A stretch of DNA of 64,000 nt from Marinobacterium zhoushanense (lineage in GTDB: Bacteria; Pseudomonadota; Gammaproteobacteria; Pseudomonadales; Balneatricaceae), in NCBI RefSeq assembly GCF_014641945.1, contig NZ_BMIJ01000003.1, positions 372,001-436,000 on the forward strand. The letters are read 5' to 3'. Position 1 is the first letter of the stretch, and every line of letters begins with the position of its first letter. The position numbers and the translations under genes were made by a program. Of the stretch, positions 36,953 to 46,822 are shown one piece after another. Under the pieces are notes generated by a model. It had not been told where the DNA came from and made no database searches. It saw only the letters and a list, made by a program, of their open reading frames with translations.

Positions 36953-37450
36953 CTATTTTTCGCGATCAGCCAGTGGAGTGACGAAGGTATACGCCATGTC
37001 CCAAGGGAAGCGGATCCAGGTGTCCTGACTCACCTCGGTGATAAAAGTGTCCACCAGCGGTTTGCCGGCGGGCTTGGCGTAGAGTGTGGCGAAGTGCGCT
37101 TTGGGCAACATCTCACGAACGTACTTGGCGGTTTTACCCGTATCCACCAGATCATCGACCAGCAGCATACCCTCACCGTCGCCCTCAACCGACTTGAGAA
37201 CATTCAGCTCGCCCTGGCTGGCTTCAGTGCCGGCGTCGTCGCTTTTGCCGTAGCTGGTTACACAGACCGTGTCGATCAAACGGATATCCATTTCGCGAGC
37301 AAGGATCGCAGCAGGCACCAGCCCGCCGCGTGTAATGGCAATGATCCCTTTCCACGGCCCCTTGTCGAGCAGACGCAGTGACAGGGCGCGGGCGTTGCGA
37401 TGAAGCTCCTCCCAGGACACCGGGAAATCCATGTGGTAGGGATGGGTCAT
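36953..37450 (-). CDS. gpt: Xanthine/guanine phosphoribosyltransferase
   Basis: A 165-residue Gpt from ATG 37450, behind AAGGAGAAACAAG. It closely parallels E. coli Gpt: [44 protein letters not shown] (PRPP-binding loop), [19 protein letters not shown] and [10 protein letters not shown]. It converts xanthine, guanine or hypoxanthine with PRPP to the nucleotides, a salvage branch competing with catabolism by Xdh. A RutR-like operator lies 34 bp upstream. Confidence 0.95.
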   Translation of the reverse strand: MTHPYHMDFPVSWEELHRNARALSLRLLDKGPWKGIIAITRGGLVPAAILAREMDIRLIDTVCVTSYGKSDDAGTEASQGELNVLKSVEGDGEGMLLVDDLVDTGKTAKYVREMLPKAHFATLYAKPAGKPLVDTFITEVSQDTWIRFPWDMAYTFVTPLADREK

Positions 37451-37483
37451 CTTGTTTCTCCTTGAAGCTGAAAACGACAAATA

Positions 37484-37499
37484 CTAACCAAGTGGTCAA
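37484..37499. promoter_or_regulatory. RutR-like operator upstream of gpt
   Basis: CTAACCA-AG-TGGTCAA agrees with the E. coli RutR consensus TTGACCA-NN-TGGTCAA at 12 of 14 defined positions. It is the first of three such palindromes around the purine module. Confidence 0.6.
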
Positions 37500-37655
37500 A
37501 TAATGCTACTGAGATTGCTGCTACCCCCTGTGCCGCCAGACGGCCGGAGTTGTCCCGATCCTTGGCGTTAGGTACTGCTATCCAGAGACGTTGTGCCTTG
37601 CTCATAGGTGACTAACCTTTTCCTCAGCCGCTCTTTATCTGAATGGTGCTATATC

Positions 37656-38582
37656 TCAACTGCTGGCATGGAAGGGTTTGCCCAGCGAGATCGGAGCCAG
37701 CAGCCGCGCCCTGATCTGGTTACGCGACAACAACACCAATACCAGGATGGTCGCAGCGTAGGGCAGTATCGCCAGAAGATTGGAAGAGATAGAGAATCCC
37801 AGCCCCTGGAATACCAAGTGCAGAATACTGGCCAGGCCGAACAGCCAGGCACCGAGCAGTACACGCTCCACCTTCCAACTGGCAAACACCACCAGTGCCA
37901 GTGCGATCCAGCCGCGCCCGGCGCTCATGTTTTCCACCCAGAGGGGAGTGTAGGCGATCGACAGGTAGCCACCTGCGAGGCCCGCCATGGCGCCGCCGAA
38001 CATTACCGCCAGGTAGCGGGTGCGCATCACCGGCAGACCTATGGCATTGGCCGCGTGAGGGTTTTCACCCACCGCTTTTACCACCAGTCCCGGGCGTGAG
38101 GAGCGGAAGAACCAGTACACGGCGATAAACAGCGCGAACGACAGGTAGACCACCGGATCCTGGGCAAACAGCATTTTGCCGATCAAGGGGATCTCACTGA
38201 GCAGGGGCAGGGCGATCGGGTCCAACCCGTCGATCGGCTTGCCGACGAACTCGCTGCCGATAAACGCAGATAGCCCGGTACCGAAGATGGTCAGGGCTAG
38301 GCCCGTAGCAACCTGGTTGGCGCTAAAGCCCAGGGCGATCAGACCGAACAGCAGAGACATCGCCACACCGGCGAGGATCGCCAGCAGGAAACCGAGCATC
38401 AGGCTACCGCTGAGCAGCGCGGCGACGAATCCCACCACGGCACCCATCAGCAGCATCCCCTCCTGCCCCAGGTTGAGCACACCGCTCTTTTCGCAGACCA
38501 GTTCGCCGAGCGCCACTAGCAGCAGAGGCGTGCCGGTTCGTACCATCGCGTAGAGAATGTTGGAAAGCAGATCGATATCCAT
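37656..38582 (-). CDS. Nucleoside/purine ABC transporter permease (second permease)
   Basis: A 308-residue hydrophobic permease of the BMP-associated BPD_transp_2 type: LLLVALGELVCEKSGVLNLGQEGMLLMGA at the N-terminus and GFSANQVATGLALTIFGTGLSAFIGS are typical of the YufQ/NupQ-like subunit. ATG overlaps the TGA of the upstream permease. With the first permease it forms the channel. The gap to gpt on the right side (37481-37655) contains the operator. Confidence 0.9.
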   Translation of the reverse strand: MDIDLLSNILYAMVRTGTPLLLVALGELVCEKSGVLNLGQEGMLLMGAVVGFVAALLSGSLMLGFLLAILAGVAMSLLFGLIALGFSANQVATGLALTIFGTGLSAFIGSEFVGKPIDGLDPIALPLLSEIPLIGKMLFAQDPVVYLSFALFIAVYWFFRSSRPGLVVKAVGENPHAANAIGLPVMRTRYLAVMFGGAMAGLAGGYLSIAYTPLWVENMSAGRGWIALALVVFASWKVERVLLGAWLFGLASILHLVFQGLGFSISSNLLAILPYAATILVLVLLSRNQIRARLLAPISLGKPFHASS

Positions 38583-39691
38583 CAGCGAGCAGCCTCCTCT
38601 TGGATGGCGATGGTGTCGGCTACCGGTTTCGCCAGTGCCGGAATTCGGATACGGAAGTTGATCAGGACATCGCAGGCGAGTAGGTAGAACAGCAGCATGC
38701 CTTGAAACAGGCCGGTCAGCGCAATCGGCAGACCGAGATTGATCTGTGCCATCTCGCCGCCCATGTAGATCAGCGCCATCAGCAATCCGGCCAGCAGGAT
38801 GCCGAACGGCTGCAGCCGACCGAGAAAGGCTACGATGATCGCCGCATAACCGTAGCCTGGCGAGATCTGCGGCACCAATTGACCGAGCGGGCCGGTAACC
38901 TCACCGACGCCGGCCAGACCAGCCAGGGCACCGCTGATCAGTAGCGCTATCCAGGTCAGGCGTTTTTCACGAAAGCCGGCCAGCCGGGCCGCTCTGGCAT
39001 CCAAACCCAATACCTTGATCTGAAAGCCTAAAAAGGAGCGACTCAGCAGTACCCATATCGCGACCAATGCAAGCAGCGCGAACAGCATGCCGTAATGGAC
39101 ACGGGTGCCCTCGACCAGTGTCGGTAGCAGAGCCGAATCGGAGAACATGGCCGATTCCGGGAAGTTGAACCCCTCCGGGTCTTTTAAGGGACCGTGCACC
39201 GCCCAGATCAGCAGGTTCAACGCGATATAGTTGAGCATGATCGTGGTCAGGATCTCGTTGGCGTTGAAGTGGGTCTTAAGCCAGGCCGCCAGCGCCGCCC
39301 AGAGCGCGCCGCCGAGCATGCCACTGAGCAAAACTATCGGCAGCACCCAGAATCCTTCGGCGTCGATCAACTGCAGTGCACAGGCACTACCGATCAGACC
39401 GCCCATCAGCAGCTGTCCCTCAGCGCCGATGTTCCACACTTTGGCTTTGAATACCACCGACAGCCCGATGGCACAGAGCAGGATCGGCGCTGCCTTGACG
39501 AACAGCTCAGAGATACCATACAGATCCGCTACTGGCAGGATCAGCAGGGTATGCAGCGCCTCGATCGGGTCCTGGCCGAGCAGCGCGAACAGAATGGCAC
39601 CGCTGATAAGTGTCAGCACGCCGGCGAGAATCGGCGACAGCCAGGCCATCAGCTTGGAGTGTTGGCCACGGGGTTCCAGTTTGATCATCAT
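38582..39691 (-). CDS. Nucleoside/purine ABC transporter permease (first permease)
   Basis: A 369-residue YufP/NupP-like permease. ELFVKAAPILLCAIGLSVVFKAKVWNIGAEGQLLMGGL and HFNANEILTTIMLNYIALNLL are family hallmarks. Two adjacent ATGs occur at the start (39691, 39688) behind AGAGGAT. It follows the ATPase gene by 19 bp and overlaps the second permease. Confidence 0.9.
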   Translation of the reverse strand: MMIKLEPRGQHSKLMAWLSPILAGVLTLISGAILFALLGQDPIEALHTLLILPVADLYGISELFVKAAPILLCAIGLSVVFKAKVWNIGAEGQLLMGGLIGSACALQLIDAEGFWVLPIVLLSGMLGGALWAALAAWLKTHFNANEILTTIMLNYIALNLLIWAVHGPLKDPEGFNFPESAMFSDSALLPTLVEGTRVHYGMLFALLALVAIWVLLSRSFLGFQIKVLGLDARAARLAGFREKRLTWIALLISGALAGLAGVGEVTGPLGQLVPQISPGYGYAAIIVAFLGRLQPFGILLAGLLMALIYMGGEMAQINLGLPIALTGLFQGMLLFYLLACDVLINFRIRIPALAKPVADTIAIQEEAAR

Positions 39692-39710
39692 CTATCCTCT
39701 TGGCCGCTGC

Positions 39711-41264
39711 TCATGCACTGATGGTTTCAGCTGTTGCCTGGGGCTCGCTGAAATCGCCGGCCATCCAGCGTCCGACCTCATTGATACTGGTTTGCGGTGT
39801 GGCTTTGATCGGCGACAGGCGGCCATGGCACAGGGCACCGATACGGTCCGAGATCTGAAACAGCTCATCGATATCCTCGGACACCACGAGAATGGCGGCG
39901 CCCTGGTCGCGGAGCTCGATCAGCGCCTTGTGAATCGCCGTTGCAGCACCGATATCCACACCCCAGGTCGGGTGGGCCGCGATCAACAGCTTGGGCTGTT
40001 GCATGATTTCCCGTCCAATAATGAATTTTTGCAGGTTGCCACCGGAGAGGCTGGCGGCATGGGTTTCCGTGCCCGGTGTCTTGACGCGGTAGCGTTCGAT
40101 AATCTGCTCGGCAAAATCACGGGTCTTGCCGTGAGCGATCAGCCCGCGTTTGACCAGACCCGTCAAAAATCCGGTAAGCAAGGCATTATCTTTAAGGCTC
40201 ATATCCGGCACCGCGCCACGACCAAGCCGCTCCTCGGGCACGAATGCCATGCCTGCAGCACGGCGCTCGCGTGGCGACAGGTGCCCCACTGCGCCGTGCG
40301 GAAAGTGGATCGCATCATGGTTATCGACCTCGTCTTCACCGCTGAGCGCCCCGAGCAGCTCCTCCTGCCCGTTACCGGCTACACCGGCGATGCCGAGGAT
40401 CTCACCAGCCTGGACATCAAAACTGATCGCTTGCAGGTCGACACCGAACGGATCGTCGCTGAGCCGGGTCAGCCCTCTGACCTGGAGGAAGGGCTCCTGC
40501 CCCTGCACCTTGGGATAGTCGGTGCTGATCGGTGTATCATCGCCGACCATCATGCGAGCCAGGCTTTCGGAGCTCTCCTCGGTTGGTACACACTCGCCGG
40601 AGACCCTGCCTGCGCGCAGAATGGTGGCGCGGTGGCAGAGTGCCCGTACTTCGTTGAGCTTGTGGCTGATAAAGAGGATGGAACAACCCTCTTCGGCCAG
40701 CTGGCGCAGGGTCACGAAGAGTGTCTCCACCTCCTGCGGCGTCAGCACGGAGGTGGGTTCGTCGAGTATCAGCAGCTTGATCGGTTGCACCAGACAGCGC
40801 ACGATCTCGACCCGTTGACGCTCGCCAACAGATAGTGTGTGTACCTCGCGATCGGGGTTCAGTGCCATGCCATACTTCTGCGATACCGCGCTGATCCGCT
40901 CGGCCAGAGAGGGCAGATCACCGGCATCCTCACCCAGGGCCAGCGCGATGTTTTCGGTTACGGTCAATGTCTCGAACAGGGAGAAATGCTGAAACACCAT
41001 GCCGATACCCAGTTTGCGTGCATGAGCCGGGTCACGGACATCGATCGGCAGACCATCCCAGAGCAGTTCGCCCTGGTCGGGTTTGACCAGACCGTAAATC
41101 ACCTTCATCAAGGTGCTTTTACCGGCTCCGTTCTCACCCAGCAGGGCATGAATTTCAGCCGCTTCGATGCTGAGATCTATGGCATCGTTGGCGACGCAGC
41201 CTGGATAGGTCTTGGTAATCCCGCGCAGCGTCAGACGGGGAGGGGTAATATGTGGTTCAGCCAT
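39711..41264 (-). CDS. Nucleoside/purine ABC transporter ATP-binding protein
   Basis: A 517-residue tandem ABC ATPase, like RbsA or YufO. First half: Walker A GENGAGKSTLM, signature LSVGERQRVEI, Walker B LLILDEPTSVLTPQE. Second half has a degenerate Walker A (AGVAGNGQEELLGALSG), signature LSGGNLQKFIIGREI and Walker B-like LLIAAHPTWGVD, which lacks the usual DEP; this asymmetry is normal for the family. It is first in the transporter operon, and the divergent region to xdhA contains a RutR-like operator. Confidence 0.93.
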   Translation of the reverse strand: MAEPHITPPRLTLRGITKTYPGCVANDAIDLSIEAAEIHALLGENGAGKSTLMKVIYGLVKPDQGELLWDGLPIDVRDPAHARKLGIGMVFQHFSLFETLTVTENIALALGEDAGDLPSLAERISAVSQKYGMALNPDREVHTLSVGERQRVEIVRCLVQPIKLLILDEPTSVLTPQEVETLFVTLRQLAEEGCSILFISHKLNEVRALCHRATILRAGRVSGECVPTEESSESLARMMVGDDTPISTDYPKVQGQEPFLQVRGLTRLSDDPFGVDLQAISFDVQAGEILGIAGVAGNGQEELLGALSGEDEVDNHDAIHFPHGAVGHLSPRERRAAGMAFVPEERLGRGAVPDMSLKDNALLTGFLTGLVKRGLIAHGKTRDFAEQIIERYRVKTPGTETHAASLSGGNLQKFIIGREIMQQPKLLIAAHPTWGVDIGAATAIHKALIELRDQGAAILVVSEDIDELFQISDRIGALCHGRLSPIKATPQTSINEVGRWMAGDFSEPQATAETISA

Positions 41265-41619
41265 GGACTCCGCTCTTCTGATTCAACGTACACGCCCCTT
41301 GCCTTCATGTGATGACGGATTGCGCGCTCTCTCGTATGCAAAAAGCTGACCATGTGGTCATGTTTATTTTTGTCGGACTCTTTATCCCGCTAAACGGTAA
41401 GCAGTGGCAGGCTTGATGCAAAGGCTCGCGATACCTGACTAGCCGGACAATTTTTACGATGCGAATTATACCGGCCTTTAACGCGAATGACTCCACTTCT
41501 GACGCAAACCGGCGGGGCGCGTTAGACTCAACTATAAACTAGTATATAAACAGGCATTTAGTGCGCGCTCATCAGCAGATACCTGAGCATTTTTTTCAAT
41601 CGGGAAGAGACCAGTCCAG
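41265..41619. other. Divergent promoter region between the ABC transporter and xdhA
   Basis: This 355-bp region has no supported gene. It holds the best RutR-like palindrome of the window (annotated separately) and AT-rich elements near 41535 that could be an xdhA -10. No NtrC or sigma54 element was found. Confidence 0.6.
41346..41361. promoter_or_regulatory. RutR-like operator in the ABC/xdh divergent region
   Basis: CTGACCA-TG-TGGTCAT contains the perfect palindrome TGACCA-N2-TGGTCA and matches the RutR consensus at 12 of 14 defined positions. It lies about 80 bp upstream of the ATPase start and 260 bp upstream of xdhA. Confidence 0.7.
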
Positions 41620-43065
41620 ATGATCCGCTTTCTATTCAATGAGCAGGAAGTTGTCCTTGATGAGTGTTCCCCGGAACTGACGATTCTTGAGTATCTGCGC
41701 ACGGTATTGGTGCGCAGGGGCACCAAAGAGGGGTGCGCGTCAGGTGATTGTGGCGCCTGTACCGTGGTTGTGGCGGAACCCGAAGGGGAGCGACTGCGCT
41801 ATTCGACGCTGAACAGCTGCATCACCTTTGTTGGTACTCTGCATGGCAAACAGCTGCTGACGGTGGAGCATCTGGAGAGTAGTGGCCGGCTGCATCCGGT
41901 GCAGCAGGCGATGGTCGACCTGCACGGCTCCCAATGTGGTTTCTGTACACCCGGTTTCATCATGTCGATGTTCGCCCTGTATAAGTCCACCGCCTCGCCT
42001 GCGTACGGCGATATCGAGCGGGCATTGGCCGGCAACCTGTGCCGCTGTACCGGCTATCGCCCGATTATTGATGCCGCACTGAGCCTGTCTGGCCAGGGCG
42101 GCGAGGACGTTTTCTCGTCGCTTGAATCCGCCACCAGTGCAAGGCTGCGCAAGATCCGCAACGACAATCCGAACGGGTCTCTGCAGCTTGGCGATCGCCG
42201 TTTCTTTCTACCCGCGACCTGTGATGAGCTGGTCGCGCTGCTACAGGCTTACCCCGAGGCACAGCTGGTTGCCGGTGGTACCGATCTGGCGTTGAGCGTT
42301 ACCCAGCAACTTAAGCAGCCAGCAGTGTTGATCTATACCGGAGCTGTGGCCGAGCTCAATACGATTCATGAGACGGAGCACTGCCTGCAGATCGGCGGAG
42401 CCGTCAGTTACAGCCGGCTTGAACCTCAGCTTAAACGACACTATCCAGAGTTCGGTCTGCTGCTCGACCGCCTCGGCTCCCTGCAGATCCGTAATCAGGG
42501 TACGTTAGCCGGTAACGTCGCCAATGCCTCGCCGATTGGCGATACACCCCCGGTACTGCTGGCCCTGGGGGCAAAGCTGCACGTGCGTAGTGGTAACCGA
42601 TGCCAGGCGATCGAGATCGATGACTTCTTTACCGGCTACCGGCAGACCGCGCTGCCAACGAGCGCGTTCATCGAACAGATCGAGATCCCACTGCAGCAAG
42701 ATCGTCTGCTGAAAGTGTTCAAGGTCTCCAAACGCCTGGATGACGATATCTCGGCGGTTTGTGCAGCATTCAACCTGAGGTTGGAGCAGGGGGTGGTGAC
42801 CGACGCGCGCCTGGGTTTCGGCGGTATGGCCGCGGTACCTGCCCGAGCGCTTAATGCGGAGCGGGCGCTGATCGGGCAGCCGTTTACCGAGAATGGCGTA
42901 AGGGCCGCGCAGCAGGCGCTGGCGCAGGACTTTTCCCCTATCGATGATGTACGCGCAACCGCCGAGTATCGGCTTATCGTTGCCCGTAACCTGCTATTAA
43001 GAGCGGTACTGGAGCAGGACCAGCGCTTTACTGGCCAGCCCCTGGAGGTGGTTCAGTATGCATGA
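41620..43065 (+). CDS. xdhA: Xanthine dehydrogenase small subunit (2Fe-2S and FAD domains)
   Basis: A 481-residue XdhA. The N-terminal plant-type ferredoxin cluster uses CASGDCGAC and a Cys near 64; the second cluster domain has CGFCTPGFIMSM and NLCRCTGYRPI. The FAD domain follows (LVAGGTDLALSV, LGSLQIRNQGTLAGNVANASPIGD). It passes electrons from the molybdenum site to NAD+. RBS is weak. It overlaps xdhB by 8 bp. Confidence 0.96.
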   Translation: MIRFLFNEQEVVLDECSPELTILEYLRTVLVRRGTKEGCASGDCGACTVVVAEPEGERLRYSTLNSCITFVGTLHGKQLLTVEHLESSGRLHPVQQAMVDLHGSQCGFCTPGFIMSMFALYKSTASPAYGDIERALAGNLCRCTGYRPIIDAALSLSGQGGEDVFSSLESATSARLRKIRNDNPNGSLQLGDRRFFLPATCDELVALLQAYPEAQLVAGGTDLALSVTQQLKQPAVLIYTGAVAELNTIHETEHCLQIGGAVSYSRLEPQLKRHYPEFGLLLDRLGSLQIRNQGTLAGNVANASPIGDTPPVLLALGAKLHVRSGNRCQAIEIDDFFTGYRQTALPTSAFIEQIEIPLQQDRLLKVFKVSKRLDDDISAVCAAFNLRLEQGVVTDARLGFGGMAAVPARALNAERALIGQPFTENGVRAAQQALAQDFSPIDDVRATAEYRLIVARNLLLRAVLEQDQRFTGQPLEVVQYA

Positions 43066-45427
43066 TTCCGCACCCCTGACCGACAGCACGACGAACACCA
43101 CCGGCGCGACAGGCCTGCCGCGCGCGCACGAAAGTGCGACCAAGCATGTCTCCGGACAGGCCACTTATGTGGACGATATTGTCGAGCCACGCGATACCCT
43201 GTATGCAGCGGTTGGCGTCTCCAGCATCTCGCGTGGCCATATTCGTTCGCTTGATCTCAGCGGCGTATGGGCCAGCGAGGGAGTGGTCGACCTGCTGGAG
43301 CTTTCCGATATCCCCGGACACACCGATATCGGTCCGGTATTCCCCGGCGACCCGCTGTTAACGGCAGACGAAATTCGTTTCGTGGGGCAGCCGATATTTG
43401 TTGTCGCCGCAACGACTGAACTCCAGGCGCGTCGCGCGGTGCAGCGTGCCGTGATCGAATACGAAGCCCGTGAACCTTTGCTCGATGTGACACGGGCACT
43501 GCAAGAGCAGGCGTTCGTGCGGCCCTCTCATAGAATGCAGCGGGGTGACGCGCCTGCCGCGGTTGACGACGCGCCGCTAAGGCTGGACGCCGAGCAGCAT
43601 CTGGGCGGCCAGGAGCATTTCTACCTCGAGGGCCAGGCGGCGTTAGCGGTACCGGCCGAGGATGGCGGTATGCTGGTGTACAGCTCCACCCAGCACCCCA
43701 GCGAGGTGCAGAAGTTGGTGGCCGAGGTGCTTAACGTGCCGGTCAACCGTATAACGGTCGATATGCGCCGTATGGGCGGAGGCTTCGGCGGCAAGGAGAC
43801 CCAGGCAGCACCTTGGGCCTGTCTGGCCGCGTTACTGGCCAGTAGCACGGGAAAAGCGGTCAAACTGCGGTTGCCGCGTTGCGATGACATGCCGATGACC
43901 GGCAAACGCCACCCGTTCTACAACCGGTATCGGATCGGCTTTGACCTGCAGGGACGTCTGCTCGGTGCACAGATCACGGTCACCGGCAACTGCGGGCATT
44001 CACCCGATCTGTCGGATGCGATTGTCGATCGTGCCATGTTTCACGCCGATAACGCCTACTATATTCCGGCGGTCCGCATCGATGGTCACCGCTGCATGAC
44101 CCATACCGTATCCCACACCGCATTTCGTGGCTTCGGTGGACCGCAGGGGATGATGATCATCGAGCGCGCCATGGACGATATCGCCAGAACGGTGGGCCGG
44201 GACCCGCTGGATGTGCGCAAGCTTAACCTGTACGGCGGACCCGGGCGGGATCTGACGCCCTATCATCAACAGGTCGAGCACAACCTGCTGCCGGAGCTGA
44301 TCGAGCAGCTGGAGGTAAGCAGTGACTACCGTCAACGGCGCAACGAGATACGCGAGTGGAACCGGTCCAACCCGGTACTTAAGCGGGGGTTGGCGTTGAC
44401 GCCGGTGAAGTTCGGCATCTCCTTCACCGTGCAGCACCTGAATCAGGCCGGGGCTTTACTGCATATCTATACCGATGGCAGCATCCAGCTGAATCACGGC
44501 GGCACGGAGATGGGGCAGGGACTGCATACCAAGGTGTTACAGATTGTGGCAGAGACGCTGTCGGTGGCGCCGGAGCGGATCCAGATCACGGCGACCCGTA
44601 CCGATAAGGTACCCAATACCTCACCGACCGCTGCATCCAGCGGTACCGATCTAAACGGACAGGCGGCACGTAATGCGGCATTGGAGCTGAAACAGCGGAT
44701 CGCACTCTGCGTCGCAGAACAGAAGGGCGCCGAAATCGGCGCTGTACGTTTTGACAACAACCGGGTGCACTGGAGCGACAGTGACTCGATCAGCTTCACC
44801 GAGGCCGCTGAGCTTGCCTATCTGAACCGGGTATCGCTGTCGGCCACCGGCTACTACCGTACGCCGAAGATCTGGTATGACCGTGAACAGGCTAAAGGCC
44901 GGCCATTCTTCTATTTCGCCAACGGCGCTGCCGTTTCCGAGGTGGTGATCGATACGCTGACCGGAGAGTACCGGGTACTGGCCGTCGACATCCTGCACGA
45001 TGTGGGGCGTAGCCTGAACCCGGCAGTGGATATAGGCCAGATCGAGGGCGGCTTCATCCAGGGTATGGGTTGGCTGACCACCGAGGAGCTGAAATGGAAT
45101 GCGCAGGGGCAGCTGGTCAGCAACAGTCCGGCCAACTACAAGATTCCGGCGATCAGCGATACGCCCCCCCGGTTCAAGGTCGAACTGTTCAAGCGCGACA
45201 ATGCGGAGGAGACCATCTATAACTCCAAGGCGGTGGGTGAGCCCCCGTTCATGCTGGCGATATCGGTCTGGTCGGCACTGCGTGATGCCATATCGAGCCT
45301 GGCCGATTACCGTATCAGTCCGGACCTGGACACGCCCGCAACCCCGGAACGGGTGTTGCGCGCAGTTATGGCCACCCGTGACGCAAGCAGCGGAGGCCTG
45401 AAGCAAGCCGATGGAGGAGAGCCATGA
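43058..45427 (+). CDS. xdhB: Xanthine dehydrogenase large (molybdopterin) subunit
   Basis: A 789-residue XdhB. Molybdenum-cofactor motifs are intact: MGGGFGGKETQA, AFRGFGGPQGM, PTAASSGTDLNGQA and the catalytic Glu in VGEPPFML. It hydroxylates hypoxanthine to xanthine and xanthine to urate. It overlaps xdhC (ATGA at 45424). The GC-rich substrate channel residues could not be evaluated by eye. Confidence 0.97.
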   Translation: MHDSAPLTDSTTNTTGATGLPRAHESATKHVSGQATYVDDIVEPRDTLYAAVGVSSISRGHIRSLDLSGVWASEGVVDLLELSDIPGHTDIGPVFPGDPLLTADEIRFVGQPIFVVAATTELQARRAVQRAVIEYEAREPLLDVTRALQEQAFVRPSHRMQRGDAPAAVDDAPLRLDAEQHLGGQEHFYLEGQAALAVPAEDGGMLVYSSTQHPSEVQKLVAEVLNVPVNRITVDMRRMGGGFGGKETQAAPWACLAALLASSTGKAVKLRLPRCDDMPMTGKRHPFYNRYRIGFDLQGRLLGAQITVTGNCGHSPDLSDAIVDRAMFHADNAYYIPAVRIDGHRCMTHTVSHTAFRGFGGPQGMMIIERAMDDIARTVGRDPLDVRKLNLYGGPGRDLTPYHQQVEHNLLPELIEQLEVSSDYRQRRNEIREWNRSNPVLKRGLALTPVKFGISFTVQHLNQAGALLHIYTDGSIQLNHGGTEMGQGLHTKVLQIVAETLSVAPERIQITATRTDKVPNTSPTAASSGTDLNGQAARNAALELKQRIALCVAEQKGAEIGAVRFDNNRVHWSDSDSISFTEAAELAYLNRVSLSATGYYRTPKIWYDREQAKGRPFFYFANGAAVSEVVIDTLTGEYRVLAVDILHDVGRSLNPAVDIGQIEGGFIQGMGWLTTEELKWNAQGQLVSNSPANYKIPAISDTPPRFKVELFKRDNAEETIYNSKAVGEPPFMLAISVWSALRDAISSLADYRISPDLDTPATPERVLRAVMATRDASSGGLKQADGGEP

Positions 45428-46323
45428 TCAGTTGGGGCGAAGCGCTGGCAGAGCTGCAGCGCAAGGGTGAAGCCTATGTCATGGTCACGCTGATCGGCAC
45501 TCGCGGCTCTACACCAAGGGAGAGTGGCAGCAAGATGATCGTCACCGCGGAACACAGCTTCGACACCATCGGTGGCGGCAATCTGGAGTTTCAGGTGATC
45601 GGCCATGCCCGCGAACTGCTCTGCACCGATAGCGACAGTCAAAGCCTCGAGCAATACCCTCTGGGTGCAAGCCTGGGCCAATGCTGCGGCGGTCAGGTTT
45701 CGGTACTGTTCGAGCACTTCGCCGCTCGCGGAAACTCGCTGCTGGTGTTCGGCGCGGGACATGTGGCGAAGGCACTGGTGCCGATTCTGGCCGAGCTGCC
45801 GCTGAGGATCCGCTGGGTCGATAGCCGTGAACAGGAGTTCCCGTCACCGCCGCCGGAGCGCGTTACCATCAGCATCAACGATGATCCAGTCGAAGAGATA
45901 GAGCAGGCCGCTCCGGGGCACTGGATACTGGTGCTGACCCACAACCACCAGCTCGACTTTGAGCTGACCGAGGCGGCGCTGAATCGGGGCGATGTCGGCT
46001 ATCTGGGCGTGATCGGTTCAGAAACCAAGGCACGCCGTTTCCGCCAGCGACTGGCCCATCGCGGCTTTTCCGAAGCGCAGATCGAGCAGATGATCTGCCC
46101 CGTGGGAATGCCGGAGATAGGCGGCAAAAGACCGATGGAGGTTGCGGTTTCGATCGCGGCGCAACTGATCTCTCACTACCAGTCGCGCATCGCGGCGACA
46201 CCCAAGCGCTCCGGCGTCGAGTGGCGACAACTGCAGTCCCTATTGGCTCTGGATGCTGACTCGGCTGATCCAAACAACACTCAATCAGATTCGATATCAA
46301 CCAGGAATCGGAATGACACTTGA
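45424..46323 (+). CDS. xdhC: Xanthine dehydrogenase accessory protein XdhC
   Basis: A 299-residue chaperone that inserts sulfurated molybdenum cofactor into XdhB. N-terminal LIGTRGSTPRESGSKMIVT and C-terminal Rossmann LLVFGAGHVAKAL, LTHNHQLDF, LGVIGSETKARRFRQRL identify the family. RBS GGAGGAGAG lies in the xdhB end. Its 3' end overlaps uraD by 11 bp. Confidence 0.95.
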   Translation: MISWGEALAELQRKGEAYVMVTLIGTRGSTPRESGSKMIVTAEHSFDTIGGGNLEFQVIGHARELLCTDSDSQSLEQYPLGASLGQCCGGQVSVLFEHFAARGNSLLVFGAGHVAKALVPILAELPLRIRWVDSREQEFPSPPPERVTISINDDPVEEIEQAAPGHWILVLTHNHQLDFELTEAALNRGDVGYLGVIGSETKARRFRQRLAHRGFSEAQIEQMICPVGMPEIGGKRPMEVAVSIAAQLISHYQSRIAATPKRSGVEWRQLQSLLALDADSADPNNTQSDSISTRNRNDT

Positions 46324-46822
46324 ACAGCTTAATCAGCTTGGCCCCGAGGCCTGTATTGATACCCTGCGCCGGTGCTGCGTCAGCACCCGCTGGCTTGAAG
46401 GGATGGAGGCTGCGAGGCCCTTTGCGACAGGTGATGCGCTCTATGACAGCGCCGCGCGTATCTGGTCGGAACTGTCGATGCCCGATTATCTTGAGGCGTT
46501 CGAAGGGCACCCCAAGAGTGGTGACCTTGCATCCTTGCAGGCCTGGTATGCCGATAGCAAAACGCAGGCCGCCGCTGAACAGTCAGCTGCCGTCGAGGCC
46601 AGTGAACAGGTGCTGAGCGCGTTGGCCGAAGCCAACCGGGAATATGAGGCCCGTTTCGGCTTCAACTTTATCCTCTGTTCCAGCGGAAAACCCGCACAGG
46701 AGATGTTAACTCTGCTCAACCAGCGCCTGGACAATGATCTGATCAGCGAACTGGCGATCGCTGCCGCCGAGCAGGCCAAAATTACGCGTCTGCGACTGGA
46801 GCAGTTGCTCGATGAGCAGTGA
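46313..46822 (+). CDS. uraD: OHCU decarboxylase
   Basis: A 169-residue protein from ATG 46313 (MTLEQLNQL). It has the UraD signature EGHPKSGDL (usual HPKIG) and the helix NREYEARFGFNFILCSSGKPAQEML. It decarboxylates 2-oxo-4-hydroxy-4-carboxy-5-ureidoimidazoline to S-allantoin. The frame extends upstream into xdhC, but the ATG with AGGAATCGGA spacing is the natural start. The preceding hydrolase UraH is absent from the window. Confidence 0.9.
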   Translation: MTLEQLNQLGPEACIDTLRRCCVSTRWLEGMEAARPFATGDALYDSAARIWSELSMPDYLEAFEGHPKSGDLASLQAWYADSKTQAAAEQSAAVEASEQVLSALAEANREYEARFGFNFILCSSGKPAQEMLTLLNQRLDNDLISELAIAAAEQAKITRLRLEQLLDEQ